This document shows positions 1-9,588 of a stretch of DNA of 64,000 nt, one piece after another. Below the pieces are notes generated by a model. That model was not told the origin of the DNA and did not search any database. It saw only the letters and a program-made list of their open reading frames with translations. A program made the translations under genes and the position numbers. How positions within the stretch are numbered: position 1 is the first letter of the stretch; each line of letters opens with the position of its first letter. Origin of the DNA: Leeia oryzae DSM 17879 (GTDB lineage Bacteria; Pseudomonadota; Gammaproteobacteria; Burkholderiales; Leeiaceae); NCBI RefSeq assembly GCF_000376945.1, contig NZ_AQXU01000018.1, forward strand, positions 99,643-163,642. The letters run 5' to 3'.

Positions 1-942
1 GCTGACCTGCGTTTTCTGGTCGAAGTGGTGGCGCGCGCCTGCAAAGCCATCAGCCATGCAGTTTCCAAAGGGGCGCTGGGCGGGGTACTGGGCAATGCCG
101 GGACGGACAACGTACAGGGCGAGGCGCAGAAAAAGCTGGATGTGATCTCCAACGAAATCCTGCTGGAAGCCAACGAATGGGGCGGCCACCTGGCGGCCAT
201 GGCATCCGAAGAAATGGAAGAAGCCTACCAGATCCCGGGGCACTACCCGAAAGGCGCGTATCTGCTGCTGTTTGATCCGCTGGATGGGTCCAGCAACATT
301 GACGTCAACGTGTCAGTCGGTACCATTTTCTCGGTGTTGCGCTGCCCGGAAGGCACCACCACCCCGAACGAGCAATCATTCCTGCAGCCGGGTACCGAAC
401 AGGTAGCTGCCGGTTATGCCATCTATGGCCCGCAGACCATGCTGGTCCTGACCATGGGCAACGGCGTAAAAGGCTTTACCCTGGACCGCGAAATGGGCTC
501 TTTCGTATTGACCCACGACAACATGCAGGTGCCGGAGCAAACCAAAGAATTTGCCATCAACATGTCTAATCAGCGCCATTGGGAAATCCCGGTGGCCCGC
601 TATGTGTCTGAGCTGCTGGCTGGCACCACCGGCAGCCTGGGCAAAGATTACAACATGCGCTGGATCGCCTCCATGGTGGCCGATGTGCACCGCATCCTGA
701 CCCGTGGCGGCATTTTCATGTACCCGCGTGATGCGCGTGAACCGGAAAAAGCCGGCAAGCTGCGCCTGATGTATGAAGCCAACCCGATGAGTTTCATCAT
801 TGAACAGGCGGGTGGTGCGGCCACCAACGGCCGCCAGCGCATTCTGGATATCCAGCCGGAGAGCCTGCATCAGCGTGTAGCCGTGTTTCTGGGGTCCAAA
901 GAAGAAGTAGACCGCATCACCGGTTATCACCACAACGCCTGA
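1..942 (+). CDS. fbp: Fructose-1,6-bisphosphatase class I, 5' partial
   Basis: Hydrolyses fructose-1,6-bisphosphate to fructose-6-phosphate in gluconeogenesis (cytosol). The reading frame is open from base 1, so the gene runs off the left edge; about 20-25 N-terminal residues seem to be missing compared with the usual 330-335. The metal-binding signature [10 protein letters not shown] lies near nt 274-303, and [11 protein letters not shown], the [12 protein letters not shown] segment and the closing [12 protein letters not shown] all match the family. It ends in TGA just before a strong bidirectional terminator shared with the convergent adk. Nothing odd apart from the truncation by the window. 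Confidence 0.96.
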   Translation, partial: ADLRFLVEVVARACKAISHAVSKGALGGVLGNAGTDNVQGEAQKKLDVISNEILLEANEWGGHLAAMASEEMEEAYQIPGHYPKGAYLLLFDPLDGSSNIDVNVSVGTIFSVLRCPEGTTTPNEQSFLQPGTEQVAAGYAIYGPQTMLVLTMGNGVKGFTLDREMGSFVLTHDNMQVPEQTKEFAINMSNQRHWEIPVARYVSELLAGTTGSLGKDYNMRWIASMVADVHRILTRGGIFMYPRDAREPEKAGKLRLMYEANPMSFIIEQAGGAATNGRQRILDIQPESLHQRVAVFLGSKEEVDRITGYHHNA

Positions 943-965
943 TGCCTCTAGCGGCTTGTGCATAA

Positions 966-1004
966 ATAAAAAATGGCAGCGTGATGTACGCTGCCATTTT
1001 TTTA
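966..1004. terminator. Bidirectional rho-independent terminator between fbp and adk
   Basis: A perfect 12-bp stem (971-982 with 988-999) with a 5-nt loop is flanked by an A-run on the left and a T-run on the right. It can therefore stop transcription from both convergent genes. Confidence 0.9.
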
Positions 1005-1057
1005 TGTCAGGTCATCCGCCCACCGACGAATGCCCTGTCACGTACGCCTGCGGTCGA

Positions 1058-1819
<762 letters not shown>

Positions 1820-1822
1820 TTA

Positions 1823-2605
1823 TTATGCTGATGCAGGCGGGTTATCGGCCAGCCAGGCACGGACACGCTCAAGATCTTCTGGCGTATCCACACCGGCGGG
1901 CGGTGGCGTCTCTACCACTGCAACAGTAATACCATAGCCATGCCACATTGCCCGCAATTGCTCTAGCGCTTCGAACTGCTCGATGGCAGCCGGCGCGAGG
2001 CTCCGGTATGCACGCAAAAAACTGACACGGTATGCATATATGCCAATATGCCGGTAAGCAGGTAAGCCTTCCGGCAAAGTGTCCTTGCGATGTGCAAAGG
2101 CATCTCTGGCATACGGGATGGGCGCACGACTGAAGGTCATGGCCCGGCCATTGTGGTCAAAGATCACTTTCACCACATTTGGATTAAAAAATTCTTCAGC
2201 GTCATGAATCGGGTGGCACAAGGTTGCAATGGCGGCCGTTTCATGGCGGGCCAGGGTCTCTGCCACCTGGTCGATCAATGCCGGTGGCAGCAGCGGCTCA
2301 TCCCCCTGAACATTAACCACAATTGCGTCGTCCGGCAAGCCCAGCAAATCGGCCGCTTCGGCCAGACGGTCCGTCCCGCTCGGATGGCTGACATCCGTCA
2401 GCACCACCGGCACGCCAGCCTGGCGGGCAGCCGCCGCAATCTCGTCATGGTCTGCTGCAATCACCACCTGGGTGGCAGCGCTTTGCTGCGCACGTCTGGC
2501 GACCCGCACCACCATCGGCACGCCGGCCAGATCGGCCAGCATTTTGCCTGGCAAACGGGTAGACGCGTGCCGGGCCGGAATCACCACCGTGAAGGCAATT
2601 GCCAC
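1823..2605 (-). CDS. kdsB: 3-deoxy-manno-octulosonate cytidylyltransferase (CMP-KDO synthetase)
   Basis: Activates KDO with CTP to CMP-KDO for the inner core of lipopolysaccharide (cytosol). The 260-residue protein has the nucleotidyltransferase start [17 protein letters not shown] (residues 5-21), the [10 protein letters not shown] metal/sugar-binding segment and a C-terminal EALEQLRAM helix, at normal family length. It begins with GTG (2605), three bases after the stop of the YcaR-like gene, with GAGGAA as ribosome site, so the two are translationally close. Its neighbours lpxK and adk are the usual partners in Neisseriales-type genomes. Confidence 0.96.
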   Translation of the reverse strand: MAIAFTVVIPARHASTRLPGKMLADLAGVPMVVRVARRAQQSAATQVVIAADHDEIAAAARQAGVPVVLTDVSHPSGTDRLAEAADLLGLPDDAIVVNVQGDEPLLPPALIDQVAETLARHETAAIATLCHPIHDAEEFFNPNVVKVIFDHNGRAMTFSRAPIPYARDAFAHRKDTLPEGLPAYRHIGIYAYRVSFLRAYRSLAPAAIEQFEALEQLRAMWHGYGITVAVVETPPPAGVDTPEDLERVRAWLADNPPASA

Positions 2606-2608
2606 CGC

Positions 2609-2785
2609 TTATTCCTCTTCAGCGGCCAGGCTGCGGGCTTCGTCTTCCAGCATCACCGGAATACCGTCCCGAACCGGGAACGCCAGGCGGTCTGCCTTGC
2701 AAATCAGCTCTTGCGCAGCTTTATCAAAAACAAGTGGGCCTTTGCACACCGGGCACACCAGAATTTCCAGCAGTTTAGCATCCAT
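2609..2785 (-). CDS. Trm112/YcaR-like UPF0434 small zinc-ribbon-type protein
   Basis: A 58-residue protein ([18 protein letters not shown]...) with one CPVC motif (residues 11-14) and one further Cys (29, in [12 protein letters not shown]), followed by the family hallmark [11 protein letters not shown] near residues 36-45. This matches the UPF0434/YcaR family of Trm112-like folds, which in bacteria usually sits between lpxK and kdsB, exactly as here. Its start overlaps the end of lpxK by 11 bases. The molecular function in bacteria is not settled; a partner role for a methyltransferase or in envelope synthesis is only a guess. Confidence 0.93.
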   Translation of the reverse strand: MDAKLLEILVCPVCKGPLVFDKAAQELICKADRLAFPVRDGIPVMLEDEARSLAAEEE

Positions 2786-3779
2786 TTTTCAAGCGTCTTT
2801 CTACAAAAGCGACCAGATCAGGCGATACTGTCGCCTCTACACGTAAGGCCCATAGTTTATCATTATTCAGCGAAGAACATTTCACTGCATCTTTTTCGGT
2901 CATTAAAACCGCATCTGCCGCCGGAAACACCAAGTCTTCTGCACGGTAGGCGTAATGGTCCGGAAAGGCTTGCACCGGTACGTGAACCCCGAGTGACGCC
3001 AGTGTGGCTTCAAAGCGGGCCGGATTGCCCATGCCCGCTACCGCCACCAGACGCTTGCCTTGCCAGTGACGGGCGTCCACCCCTTCGCCGTGCCCGGTCA
3101 CCGGATAAAAGCCCTGAGGCTGCAACTGCATCAGAAAAGCCGCCGGCGTGCGTGGCAAACCGGCCGATGGCATCGCGCCATTGCAGACAATGGCGTCGAC
3201 CTGTTGCAAGCGGCGCCAGCTTTCGCGCAGCGGCCCCAGGGGCAACATGCGGCGTACTTGCTGGCGCGTACCGTCCATGACGCACAGCTCGACCTGACGC
3301 GCCAGGCGGTAATGCTGCAATCCGTCGTCACAGAGAATCACATTGATGTCCGGCCGGGCAGCAAGCAAGGCCTGGCCAGCCGCCACACGATCCCGCCCCA
3401 CCCAGACAGGGATACCGGGCAGTCTTTTCGCCATCAGCAAAGGTTCATCGCCGCTAACCGCTGGCAAATCGTCTGGCGTGACCTGCCGCACGTCATCCGT
3501 CTGGCGACCATAGCCGCGACTGACGATGCCGACCTGCCAGCCGCGAGCTTGCAAGGCTTGCGCCAGATACAGGGTCAGCGGGGTTTTACCGGTACCGCCC
3601 ACATGAATATTACCGATGACCACCACCGGCACAGGCAGGCGCCGGGACTTGAGCACACCCAGCCGGTAAAGCCCGCGACGTACTGCGACCAGCGCGGCAT
3701 ACAGTAACGCCGGCACCCACAAGAAAAAACGCCGCCATGTGGGGCGGCGCCATTCGTTTTCCAGCCAGTGGGTCTGCAC
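2775..3779 (-). CDS. lpxK: Tetraacyldisaccharide 4'-kinase
   Basis: Adds the 4'-phosphate to tetraacyldisaccharide-1-phosphate, giving lipid IVA in lipid A synthesis on the inner face of the cytoplasmic membrane. The 334-residue protein has an N-terminal membrane-associated helix (about 18-35), a P-loop [12 protein letters not shown] (56-67), the SRGYGR motif and the DDGLQHYRL segment, all typical. It starts with GTG four bases after the exbD stop and overlaps the YcaR-like gene at its end, so exbB-exbD-lpxK-YcaR-kdsB probably form one transcript. Confidence 0.96.
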   Translation of the reverse strand: MQTHWLENEWRRPTWRRFFLWVPALLYAALVAVRRGLYRLGVLKSRRLPVPVVVIGNIHVGGTGKTPLTLYLAQALQARGWQVGIVSRGYGRQTDDVRQVTPDDLPAVSGDEPLLMAKRLPGIPVWVGRDRVAAGQALLAARPDINVILCDDGLQHYRLARQVELCVMDGTRQQVRRMLPLGPLRESWRRLQQVDAIVCNGAMPSAGLPRTPAAFLMQLQPQGFYPVTGHGEGVDARHWQGKRLVAVAGMGNPARFEATLASLGVHVPVQAFPDHYAYRAEDLVFPAADAVLMTEKDAVKCSSLNNDKLWALRVEATVSPDLVAFVERRLKNGC

Positions 3780-3783
3780 CGGT

Positions 3784-4206
3784 TTACTCTTTGGGTGTCT
3801 GGGTTGCGAACGTCACCTGGCCATAGCCGGCTTCACTGGCGGCTTCCATGATGTCGATCACCTGCTGGTGCTTGGCGTTGGCGTCGGCATTGATGACGAT
3901 GATCGGGTCTTTGTTATCGCCAGCGGCCTTTTTCAGCTCGGTCGCCAGTTCGTCCGGCGAGCCAAAGGTCAGCGGGTGGTTATCCAGCATGAAACGACCC
4001 TGGGCATCCACGGCCACATTGATGGTTTTTTCCTGCTGGGCAGGTTGCGTCGCATCCTTGGCCGTTGGCAGGGTAATCTGCAGTTCGGCAAAGCGGGAAT
4101 AGGTCGTGGTCACCATCAGGAAAATCAGGATGACCAGCAACAGGTCGATCAGCGGGATAAAGTTGATCTCGGGCTCTTCGCGATGCCGTCCGCGGTGAAA
4201 GTTCAT
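3784..4206 (-). CDS. exbD: ExbD/TolR-family biopolymer transport protein
   Basis: Stator component that, with ExbB, couples the proton-motive force to an energy-transducing envelope protein. The 140-residue protein has a short cytoplasmic N-terminus, one transmembrane helix (about residues 15-37) containing the conserved Asp in FIPLIDLLLVILIFLM, and a periplasmic domain (about 45-138) with the VAVDAQGRFMLDN pattern. It follows exbB by 12 bases. No tonB or tolA gene is nearby, so the energised partner is unknown. TolR is the alternative name, but no tol-pal genes are present. Confidence 0.92.
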   Translation of the reverse strand: MNFHRGRHREEPEINFIPLIDLLLVILIFLMVTTTYSRFAELQITLPTAKDATQPAQQEKTINVAVDAQGRFMLDNHPLTFGSPDELATELKKAAGDNKDPIIVINADANAKHQQVIDIMEAASEAGYGQVTFATQTPKE

Positions 4207-4218
4207 GTCCGTTCCCTG

Positions 4219-4836
4219 TTAATTTCGACGGTCGCCGTGCACGATTTCTACCAGCTTGATGGCTTGCTGTTCCATCTCGACCAGCAGCTGGTCGACACGG
4301 GCACGGAAGTGGCGATAGAAACCCATGCTCGGTACCGCCACGATAATCCCGAAAGCAGTGTTGTACAGTGCCACCGAAATACCGTGCGCCAGCTGGGCCG
4401 GGTTGTTGCCGGTAGCCGGGCTTTGCGCACCGAAGATTTCGATCATGCCGACCACGGTGCCGAACAGGCCCAGCAGCGGGGACAAGGCAGCAATGGTGCC
4501 CAGCAGGGTCAGGAAGCGTTCCAGCTCCAGAGAAGCAGCACGGCCGGCTTCTTCGATGGATTCTTTCATCACTTCGCGCGAGCTGCCCACGTTTTTCAGG
4601 CCGGATGCCAGCACACGCGCCATCAGGGGCGCTCGCGGGTCCAGCAGTTTTTTCAGCAAGGCTTCATTGACGCCGGCCTGGCGGTAATCCTGCACCACCT
4701 CTTTGAGCAAGCCGTGCGGTACGACCACGCTGGCCCGCAATGACCAGAAACGCTCGAAGATGATGGAAAGCGCGATGATGGACGCGATGATCAACAACCA
4801 GATTGGCCAGCCTGCAGCATCAATAATCGGTAACAC
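4219..4836 (-). CDS. exbB: ExbB/TolQ/MotA-family proton channel protein
   Basis: Membrane proton-channel subunit working with ExbD. The 205-residue protein has three predicted transmembrane stretches (about 8-28, 108-132 and 150-172), and the family core GTVVGMIEIF with HGISVALYNTAFGIIVAVP is intact. It starts with GTG behind AAGGA. It is the first gene of the minus-strand exbBD-lpxK-kdsB-adk series; its promoter must lie in the AT-rich gap upstream of it, shared with the divergent xseA. Confidence 0.93.
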   Translation of the reverse strand: MLPIIDAAGWPIWLLIIASIIALSIIFERFWSLRASVVVPHGLLKEVVQDYRQAGVNEALLKKLLDPRAPLMARVLASGLKNVGSSREVMKESIEEAGRAASLELERFLTLLGTIAALSPLLGLFGTVVGMIEIFGAQSPATGNNPAQLAHGISVALYNTAFGIIVAVPSMGFYRHFRARVDQLLVEMEQQAIKLVEIVHGDRRN

Positions 4837-5179
4837 AAATAAGTCCTTTTCGAAACGACACCCAAGCCTGACGGGCTTTCCAGACCATCAGCAAGGGCAT
4901 GCGCAAATGCGCAGATCCGTCACATGACATTGACCTGCGAGCATACCATAGCGGGGAGATTTTCTCTCGCCCCGGTATTATCGCACAATGACTGTTTTTT
5001 GGTGGGGTCTGTGCATGAAGCTGACCTGTAGTTCAGTGACCCGGTTTCCCGGGCTGGACATAGCAGATAAAAAAATATTCGCAACGATGGTTTTCATGCT
5101 AGATTTTAAAGGTTGAGACTTTAAGAAAAGCCGATAAGCCTATCATCTACATAGGGTTTTGCGGTTTACTCACAGAAGC

Positions 5180-5200
5180 TGTGGATAACTTTGTGAATAA
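5180..5200 (+). other. DnaA-box-like 9-mers
   Basis: TGTGGATAA at 5180-5188 is a perfect match to the reverse complement of the consensus DnaA box TTATCCACA. TGTGAATAA at 5192-5200 differs by one base in the same orientation, 12 bp on. A third near-match, TGTGGATGA, lies at 5358-5366. Whether DnaA binds here is not known. Confidence 0.4.
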
Positions 5201-5240
5201 ACCGTGAAAAACAGCGCTAACCCCCAGCTGCATAAGGGGA

Positions 5241-5277
5241 TTTTATAAACTGCCAGCAAAATGACCAGTTTATAAAA
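5241..5277. repeat. Perfect 12-bp inverted repeat
   Basis: TTTTATAAACTG at 5241-5252 is mirrored by CAGTTTATAAAA at 5266-5277 with a 13-nt spacer. The arms are AT-rich and look more like a protein-binding palindrome than a terminator. Confidence 0.7.
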
Positions 5278-5301
5278 ACATTTACAATCAAACACTTAGG
5301 T

Positions 5302-5355
5302 TTGTCAAGCCTCTCCAGAACATCTGCAAACTTCGTGAAATTCGAGGCTTGACAA
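5302..5355. repeat. Perfect 12-bp inverted repeat just upstream of xseA
   Basis: TTGTCAAGCCTC at 5302-5313 is mirrored by GAGGCTTGACAA at 5344-5355 with a 30-nt spacer. The right arm ends 26 bp before the xseA start and includes a TTGACA-like hexamer (CTTGACAA), so it may overlap the xseA promoter. Confidence 0.7.
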
Positions 5356-5381
5356 GATGTGGATGACCTGATCAAAAACAC

Positions 5382-6734
5382 ATGCAAAATGAATATATCA
5401 GCAAGGTGATCCCGGTTTCCTTGCTCAATCAACAGGTTGGCGACCTGCTCAACCAGACCTTCCCGCCACTATGGGTCAGCGGCGAGATATCCAACCTGAC
5501 ACGCGCAGCGTCTGGCCACTGGTATTTTGTGCTGAAAGATGCGGCCGCCCAGGTCCGCTGCGTGATGTTCCGCCACAAGGCGCAGTATGTAGACTGGCAG
5601 GTAGCCAACGGCGAACAGGTCGAGTTGTTTGCGAGCGTCGGTTTTTATGTGCCGCGCGGCGAGTTCCAGCTGACCATCGAGACCATGCGCCGGGCAGGAC
5701 GCGGCAGCCTGTTTGAGGCGTTTGAGCAGTTGAAAGCCAAACTGGCAGCAGAAGGCCTGTTTGCGAGCACGCGCAAGCGCCCGTTACCCACCCATCCGGC
5801 CGCCATTGGGGTGATCTCCTCGCCGCAGGCCGCGGCACTGCGCGACATCCTGATCGCCCTGCGTCGGCGTGCCCCGCATATTCCCGTCATCATCTACCCG
5901 GCGCCGGTGCAAGGCGACGGCGCAGCGGCCAAACTGACACAAGCGGTACGGACGGCCAATGCACGCGCTGAAGTGGATGTCCTGATTGTGGCACGGGGAG
6001 GCGGGTCGATTGAGGACCTGTGGTCTTTCAATGATGAGGCGCTGGCCCGTGCCATTGCCGGGTCAGATATTCCGGTGGTGAGCGGCGTTGGCCATGAAAC
6101 CGACTTTACCATAGCGGACTTTGCCGCCGATGTACGGGCGGCCACGCCCACTGCGGCGGCTGAACTGGTATCGCCCGACGGCGCGGTATTACGGCACCGC
6201 TTGCTGCAGGCCCGCGAGCGTTTGCAGCGCGGCCAGCAGCGGATGATGGAACAACGCATGCAGCAACTGGACTGGCTGGCGCGCCGGCTGATCCACCCCG
6301 GTGAACGGCTGGCACGCCAGTCAGAACAGCTGAGCCAGCTGGAACGCCGGTTGCAGCAGGCGCTGGAACGCCGCGTGAACCTGGCCAGCCACCGGGTACA
6401 GCAAGCCCGGCTGCGCCTGAAAGGAACTCGTCCGGACCTGCAGCCGCTGCAATGGCGTCTGGCCCAGACCGAAGCCCGTTTGAAGCAAGGCCTGCAGACC
6501 CGCATGCAAACCCGGCAGCACCAGCTGGACCGGCTGGCCAACCGCTTGCAAGGGCTGGACCCGACAGCGGTACTGGCGCGCGGTTACAGCCTGGTGACCA
6601 ACCTGCAAGGCGAGATCATTCGCAGCCCGGCACAGGTAGCACCAGGTGAAGCGCTGGCCGTGCAATTGCAGGGCGGCAAGCTGGAGGTGAATGCCAAACG
6701 TGCAGCCCCCGTTCAGACCGAGCTGCCGTTATAA
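5382..6734 (+). CDS. xseA: Exodeoxyribonuclease VII large subunit
   Basis: With XseB, degrades single-stranded DNA to oligonucleotides in repair. The 450-residue protein has the N-terminal OB-fold (about 1-110; [22 protein letters not shown]), the catalytic core (about 120-320; [58 protein letters not shown]) and a long helical, probably coiled-coil region rich in Arg/Gln/Leu (about 260-400). The C-terminus carries LARGYSLV. Length and motifs are normal. It is followed by 279 bp without a gene; xseB is not in the window. Confidence 0.96.
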   Translation: MQNEYISKVIPVSLLNQQVGDLLNQTFPPLWVSGEISNLTRAASGHWYFVLKDAAAQVRCVMFRHKAQYVDWQVANGEQVELFASVGFYVPRGEFQLTIETMRRAGRGSLFEAFEQLKAKLAAEGLFASTRKRPLPTHPAAIGVISSPQAAALRDILIALRRRAPHIPVIIYPAPVQGDGAAAKLTQAVRTANARAEVDVLIVARGGGSIEDLWSFNDEALARAIAGSDIPVVSGVGHETDFTIADFAADVRAATPTAAAELVSPDGAVLRHRLLQARERLQRGQQRMMEQRMQQLDWLARRLIHPGERLARQSEQLSQLERRLQQALERRVNLASHRVQQARLRLKGTRPDLQPLQWRLAQTEARLKQGLQTRMQTRQHQLDRLANRLQGLDPTAVLARGYSLVTNLQGEIIRSPAQVAPGEALAVQLQGGKLEVNAKRAAPVQTELPL

Positions 6735-7013
6735 TCTGGCCTATCATCCGATGAAATTGACTGCACCGGCCTGCCAGATCGAATTTATGTCAGGCATGGT
6801 CGCTTGAAGGCGGTTGCTTTGGCCCCATTTAGTCAGGATACAGATCATCACTGCCATGCACAGACATGACCCCGCCGGGCCGGTCGCCAGACGCACCCGC
6901 CCGCCGGGCAGCGTCATTGCAGGGCAGTACATGCCATCATCCATCAATACCGAATGCCTGCCGGCAGATCACTCCACGTACTGCGGCAAGCACCCTGAAT
7001 GTTAGAGGACACC
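6735..7013. other. Intergenic region before the CobW-type gene
   Basis: 279 bp without a supported gene. No clear Zur box, riboswitch or terminator could be recognised; the region presumably contains the promoter of the metallochaperone gene. Confidence 0.4.
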
Positions 7014-8132
7014 ATGCAAAAAGCGGCACCTATTCCAGTTACCATCGTCACCGGCTTTCTTGGTGCAGGCAAAACCACCCTGCTGAACCGGGTTCTGAAA
7101 GAAAATCATGGCCAGAAAATTGCCGTGATCGAAAACGAGTTTGGCGAAGTCGGGATTGATAACGAACTGCTGGTGCAAGACAGCGAACAGATCGTAGAAA
7201 TGAATAACGGCTGTATCTGCTGTACCGTACGCGGGGACTTGCAACGCAACCTGCTGGAACTGGCAGGCAAGCGGGCCATGGGCCAGCTGAACTTTGACCG
7301 GGTGCTGATCGAGACCACCGGTCTGGCCGACCCGGGGCCGGTAGCTCAGACCTTCTTCTTCGACGAAGAAGTACAGCGTCTGTATACCCTGGATGCCGTG
7401 CTGACCGTCGTGGATGCCAAGCATGGCGATGTGCAGCTAGACCGTGAAGAAACCGCCCAGAAACAGGTGGCATTTGCCGACCGCATCTTGCTGTCCAAGA
7501 CCGATCTGGTAGATGCGGCAACCCGCGAGGCACTGGAAACCCGCCTGCTGCGCATGAACCCGCGCGCGCGCATCCAGGCCGTACATTTTGGCGAAACCCC
7601 GCTGGACCAGATTCTGGACATTCAAGGCTTTGACCTGAAAGCCAAGCTGGAAATCAACCCGAAGTTTCTGGAAATCGAAGCGCATGACCATGCGCACGAT
7701 CACGACCACGAATGCGATGACCATTGTGACCATGATCACCACCATCATGATCATGACCACGACCATGCCTGTGACGAACATTGCGACCATGACCATGATC
7801 ACGGTCATGCGCACGGCCATCTGGACGCAGTGCAGTCGTTTGTGTTCCGCAGCGAGCGCGCCTTTGAAATGGGCAAGCTGGAAGCGTGTCTGGGCAAGCT
7901 GCTGGATATCTATGGCAATGACCTGTATCGCTACAAGGGCTTGCTGTACATTGCCAAGGAGCCGCGCCAGGTGATTTTCCAGGGCGTACACATGATGATG
8001 AGCAGCGATTTTGGCCGGCGCTGGAACGATGGCGAAAAGAAAACCAACACCATGGTGTTTATCGGCCGTGACCTGCCGAAGGACATCTTCGAGCAGGAGC
8101 TGACCCGCTGCTTGCTGGCGCCCAAGTCGTAA
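7014..8132 (+). CDS. COG0523/CobW-family GTPase with His-rich metal-binding region
   Basis: Predicted GTP-dependent metallochaperone (Zn or another divalent metal), cytosolic. The 372-residue protein has Walker A GFLGAGKTT (14-22), the diagnostic CICC metal motif in NNGCICCTVRGD (Cys 67, 69, 70), ETTGLADP, and SKTDLVD as the guanine-specificity motif. Between the GTPase and C-terminal domains (about residues 223-270) lies a stretch of His/Asp with a few Cys, with repeats of the DHDH and DEHCDHDHDH type. The ATG at 7014 is chosen because TAGAGGA lies just before it; an upstream in-frame ATG at 6999 has no such site. The AraC gene follows after only 6 bp. Confidence 0.94.
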   Translation: MQKAAPIPVTIVTGFLGAGKTTLLNRVLKENHGQKIAVIENEFGEVGIDNELLVQDSEQIVEMNNGCICCTVRGDLQRNLLELAGKRAMGQLNFDRVLIETTGLADPGPVAQTFFFDEEVQRLYTLDAVLTVVDAKHGDVQLDREETAQKQVAFADRILLSKTDLVDAATREALETRLLRMNPRARIQAVHFGETPLDQILDIQGFDLKAKLEINPKFLEIEAHDHAHDHDHECDDHCDHDHHHHDHDHDHACDEHCDHDHDHGHAHGHLDAVQSFVFRSERAFEMGKLEACLGKLLDIYGNDLYRYKGLLYIAKEPRQVIFQGVHMMMSSDFGRRWNDGEKKTNTMVFIGRDLPKDIFEQELTRCLLAPKS

Positions 8133-8138
8133 ACACGG

Positions 8139-8948
8139 ATGGATGTCGCCCGGCTGTTCCGCCACCCGCTGCTCCCGGAAACCGAGCTGCTATCGGCGCA
8201 TTACGAGGAACACACCTTCAGCCCGCACTGGCATGACTGTTATGTCGTGCCGGTGATTCAGGCCGGGGCACAGGTGTACCAGTATGCCCGAGAGCAGCAC
8301 TTGGCCATTTCGGGCTGTATTGGGGTGATTAACCCCGGTGAAATCCATACCGGGATGCGGGCAGGAGATGAAGGCTGGACCTACCGGGCGTTTTATCCGC
8401 CAGTCAGCTATCTGCAAAAAATTGCCTGTGACCTGGCGGGCAAAGACGTTTCCCCGCCCTGGTTTCCGCTTCGGGTGATTCAGGATATTCCGCTGGCCAG
8501 ACAATTATTGGCCGCGCACCAGCTGCTGGAGCAGCAATTTCCTGACTGGCTGGAAATCGAAACCCGACTGTATCAGGCCATGAGCACCCTGATTACCCGT
8601 TATGCCGGTATTGCACCAGAAAATGATGCAGGCCAACTGCCACGACAAGTAACCCTGATGAAAGAAGTATTGTCTTGCCGGTTGGAAGACAGCCTGACGC
8701 TGGAACAATTGGCGGCTGAGACCGGGTTGTCGGCCTTTCATGCGGCCCGTACATTCTCGCGCACGGTCGGCATGCCGCCGCATGCGTGGCGTAACCAGCT
8801 GCGGCTGAACCGGTCACTTGATTTGCTGCGACAGGGTAAATCGGTCACGGAAACCGCCGTGGCACTGGGCTTTACCGACCAGAGCCACTTTACCCGCCAT
8901 TTCAAGCGCGCCTTCGGCGTGCCGCCCGGCAGCTGGAAAGCCGCCTGA
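8139..8948 (+). CDS. AraC-family transcriptional regulator with cupin sensor domain
   Basis: 269 residues. The N-terminal half (about 1-150; HTFSPHWHDCYVVPVIQAG, INPGEIHTG) is an AraC-type ligand-binding cupin. The C-terminal part (about 170-266) holds two helix-turn-helix units ending with the family signature FTDQSHFTRHFKRAFGVPPGSW. Proteins of this layout often control amino-acid exporters or metabolic genes; the azlCD exporter lies 640 bp downstream and is a plausible target, but this is inference. It lies 6 bp after the CobW-type gene and 1 bp before the small membrane protein. Confidence 0.92.
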   Translation: MDVARLFRHPLLPETELLSAHYEEHTFSPHWHDCYVVPVIQAGAQVYQYAREQHLAISGCIGVINPGEIHTGMRAGDEGWTYRAFYPPVSYLQKIACDLAGKDVSPPWFPLRVIQDIPLARQLLAAHQLLEQQFPDWLEIETRLYQAMSTLITRYAGIAPENDAGQLPRQVTLMKEVLSCRLEDSLTLEQLAAETGLSAFHAARTFSRTVGMPPHAWRNQLRLNRSLDLLRQGKSVTETAVALGFTDQSHFTRHFKRAFGVPPGSWKAA

Positions 8949-8949
8949 C

Positions 8950-9474
8950 ATGCCTGTGTACAGACTGTTTCCATCCCATAGCTGGACCATCCAGAGCCCG
9001 TTAACCGTCGAGCAATTGACGGATGGCCTGCATCGGGAAATCGACACCCGCCTGTTTGACGATGCGCTGCCAAGGCACTGGCATGGCCGCATTGATAAAA
9101 CCGGATTTGAATGCCAACCCGTGCGGCCCGGCAACCCGGCCTTTCTGCCGCAGTTGAGCGGTACCTTTGACCAGAGCCAGCCACCCGGTACGCGGGTAGC
9201 GCTACACATCAGCCAACCGCTCTTGAGCGGTGCGCTGGTCATCCTGTGGTGCATTTTCCTGCTGCTGCTCGGCAGCGTGCATGTGTACGGACAACTGCAG
9301 CAGCACCTGCCGCTGACGTTGAAAGCGGGGGTGCCTTTTCTGCTAGCCGTGATCAGCTATGGCTGGCTGAACCACCATTTCTGGCAGTCTGCCTTGCCGG
9401 AGATACAGCGTTTCAACCGGTGGCATGATGCCATGGCCGGCCAACCTGGCCATTCGCCTGCGCAAGACGCCTGA
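8950..9474 (+). CDS. Hypothetical two-helix membrane protein
   Basis: 174 residues, family not recognised. The first ~85 residues are soluble (VEQLTDGLHREIDTRLFDD, RIDKTGFECQPVRPGNPAFLPQLSG). Two transmembrane helices follow (about 94-115 and 122-142), then a short His/Trp-rich C-terminal tail. The shape recalls small inner-membrane proteins with a cytosolic lipid- or ligand-binding head, but no function can be given. The start at 8950 is one base after the araC stop, so it is translationally coupled to it. Confidence 0.75.
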   Translation: MPVYRLFPSHSWTIQSPLTVEQLTDGLHREIDTRLFDDALPRHWHGRIDKTGFECQPVRPGNPAFLPQLSGTFDQSQPPGTRVALHISQPLLSGALVILWCIFLLLLGSVHVYGQLQQHLPLTLKAGVPFLLAVISYGWLNHHFWQSALPEIQRFNRWHDAMAGQPGHSPAQDA

Positions 9475-9588
9475 CCCGCCGTCGGCGTGCCGCACAAGGC
9501 CCGCCCCGGTGTCCACCGCAAGAATGTACAAGCCCGTTCGGTCTTTTCGCGGTAAGGTAAAACCTTCCTTCGCTGACCGGACCTTCGC

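Larger units (their letters stand above)
4837..5381. promoter_or_regulatory. 545-bp AT-rich divergent intergenic region between exbB and xseA
   Basis: No convincing gene is seen; the only open frame (5217-5432, minus) overlaps the xseA start and contains the repeats, so it is rejected. The right half is clearly AT-richer than its surroundings and holds two perfect 12-bp inverted repeats and a group of DnaA-box-like 9-mers, listed separately. It must carry promoters for exbB (left) and xseA (right). Confidence 0.6.

Noticed and set aside
4837..5381. Chromosomal origin (oriC)
   Set aside because: Only three DnaA-box-like words, no dnaA, dnaN, rpmH or rnpA genes near, and no clear unwinding element; kept only as a structured regulatory region.
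5217..5432. Minus-strand 71-codon frame upstream of xseA
   Set aside because: It overlaps the xseA start and consists of the inverted repeats; no ribosome site or family.
7437..8165. Antisense frame opposite the His-rich GTPase
   Set aside because: Met/Val/Ile-rich product is the shadow of the His/Asp repeat on the other strand.
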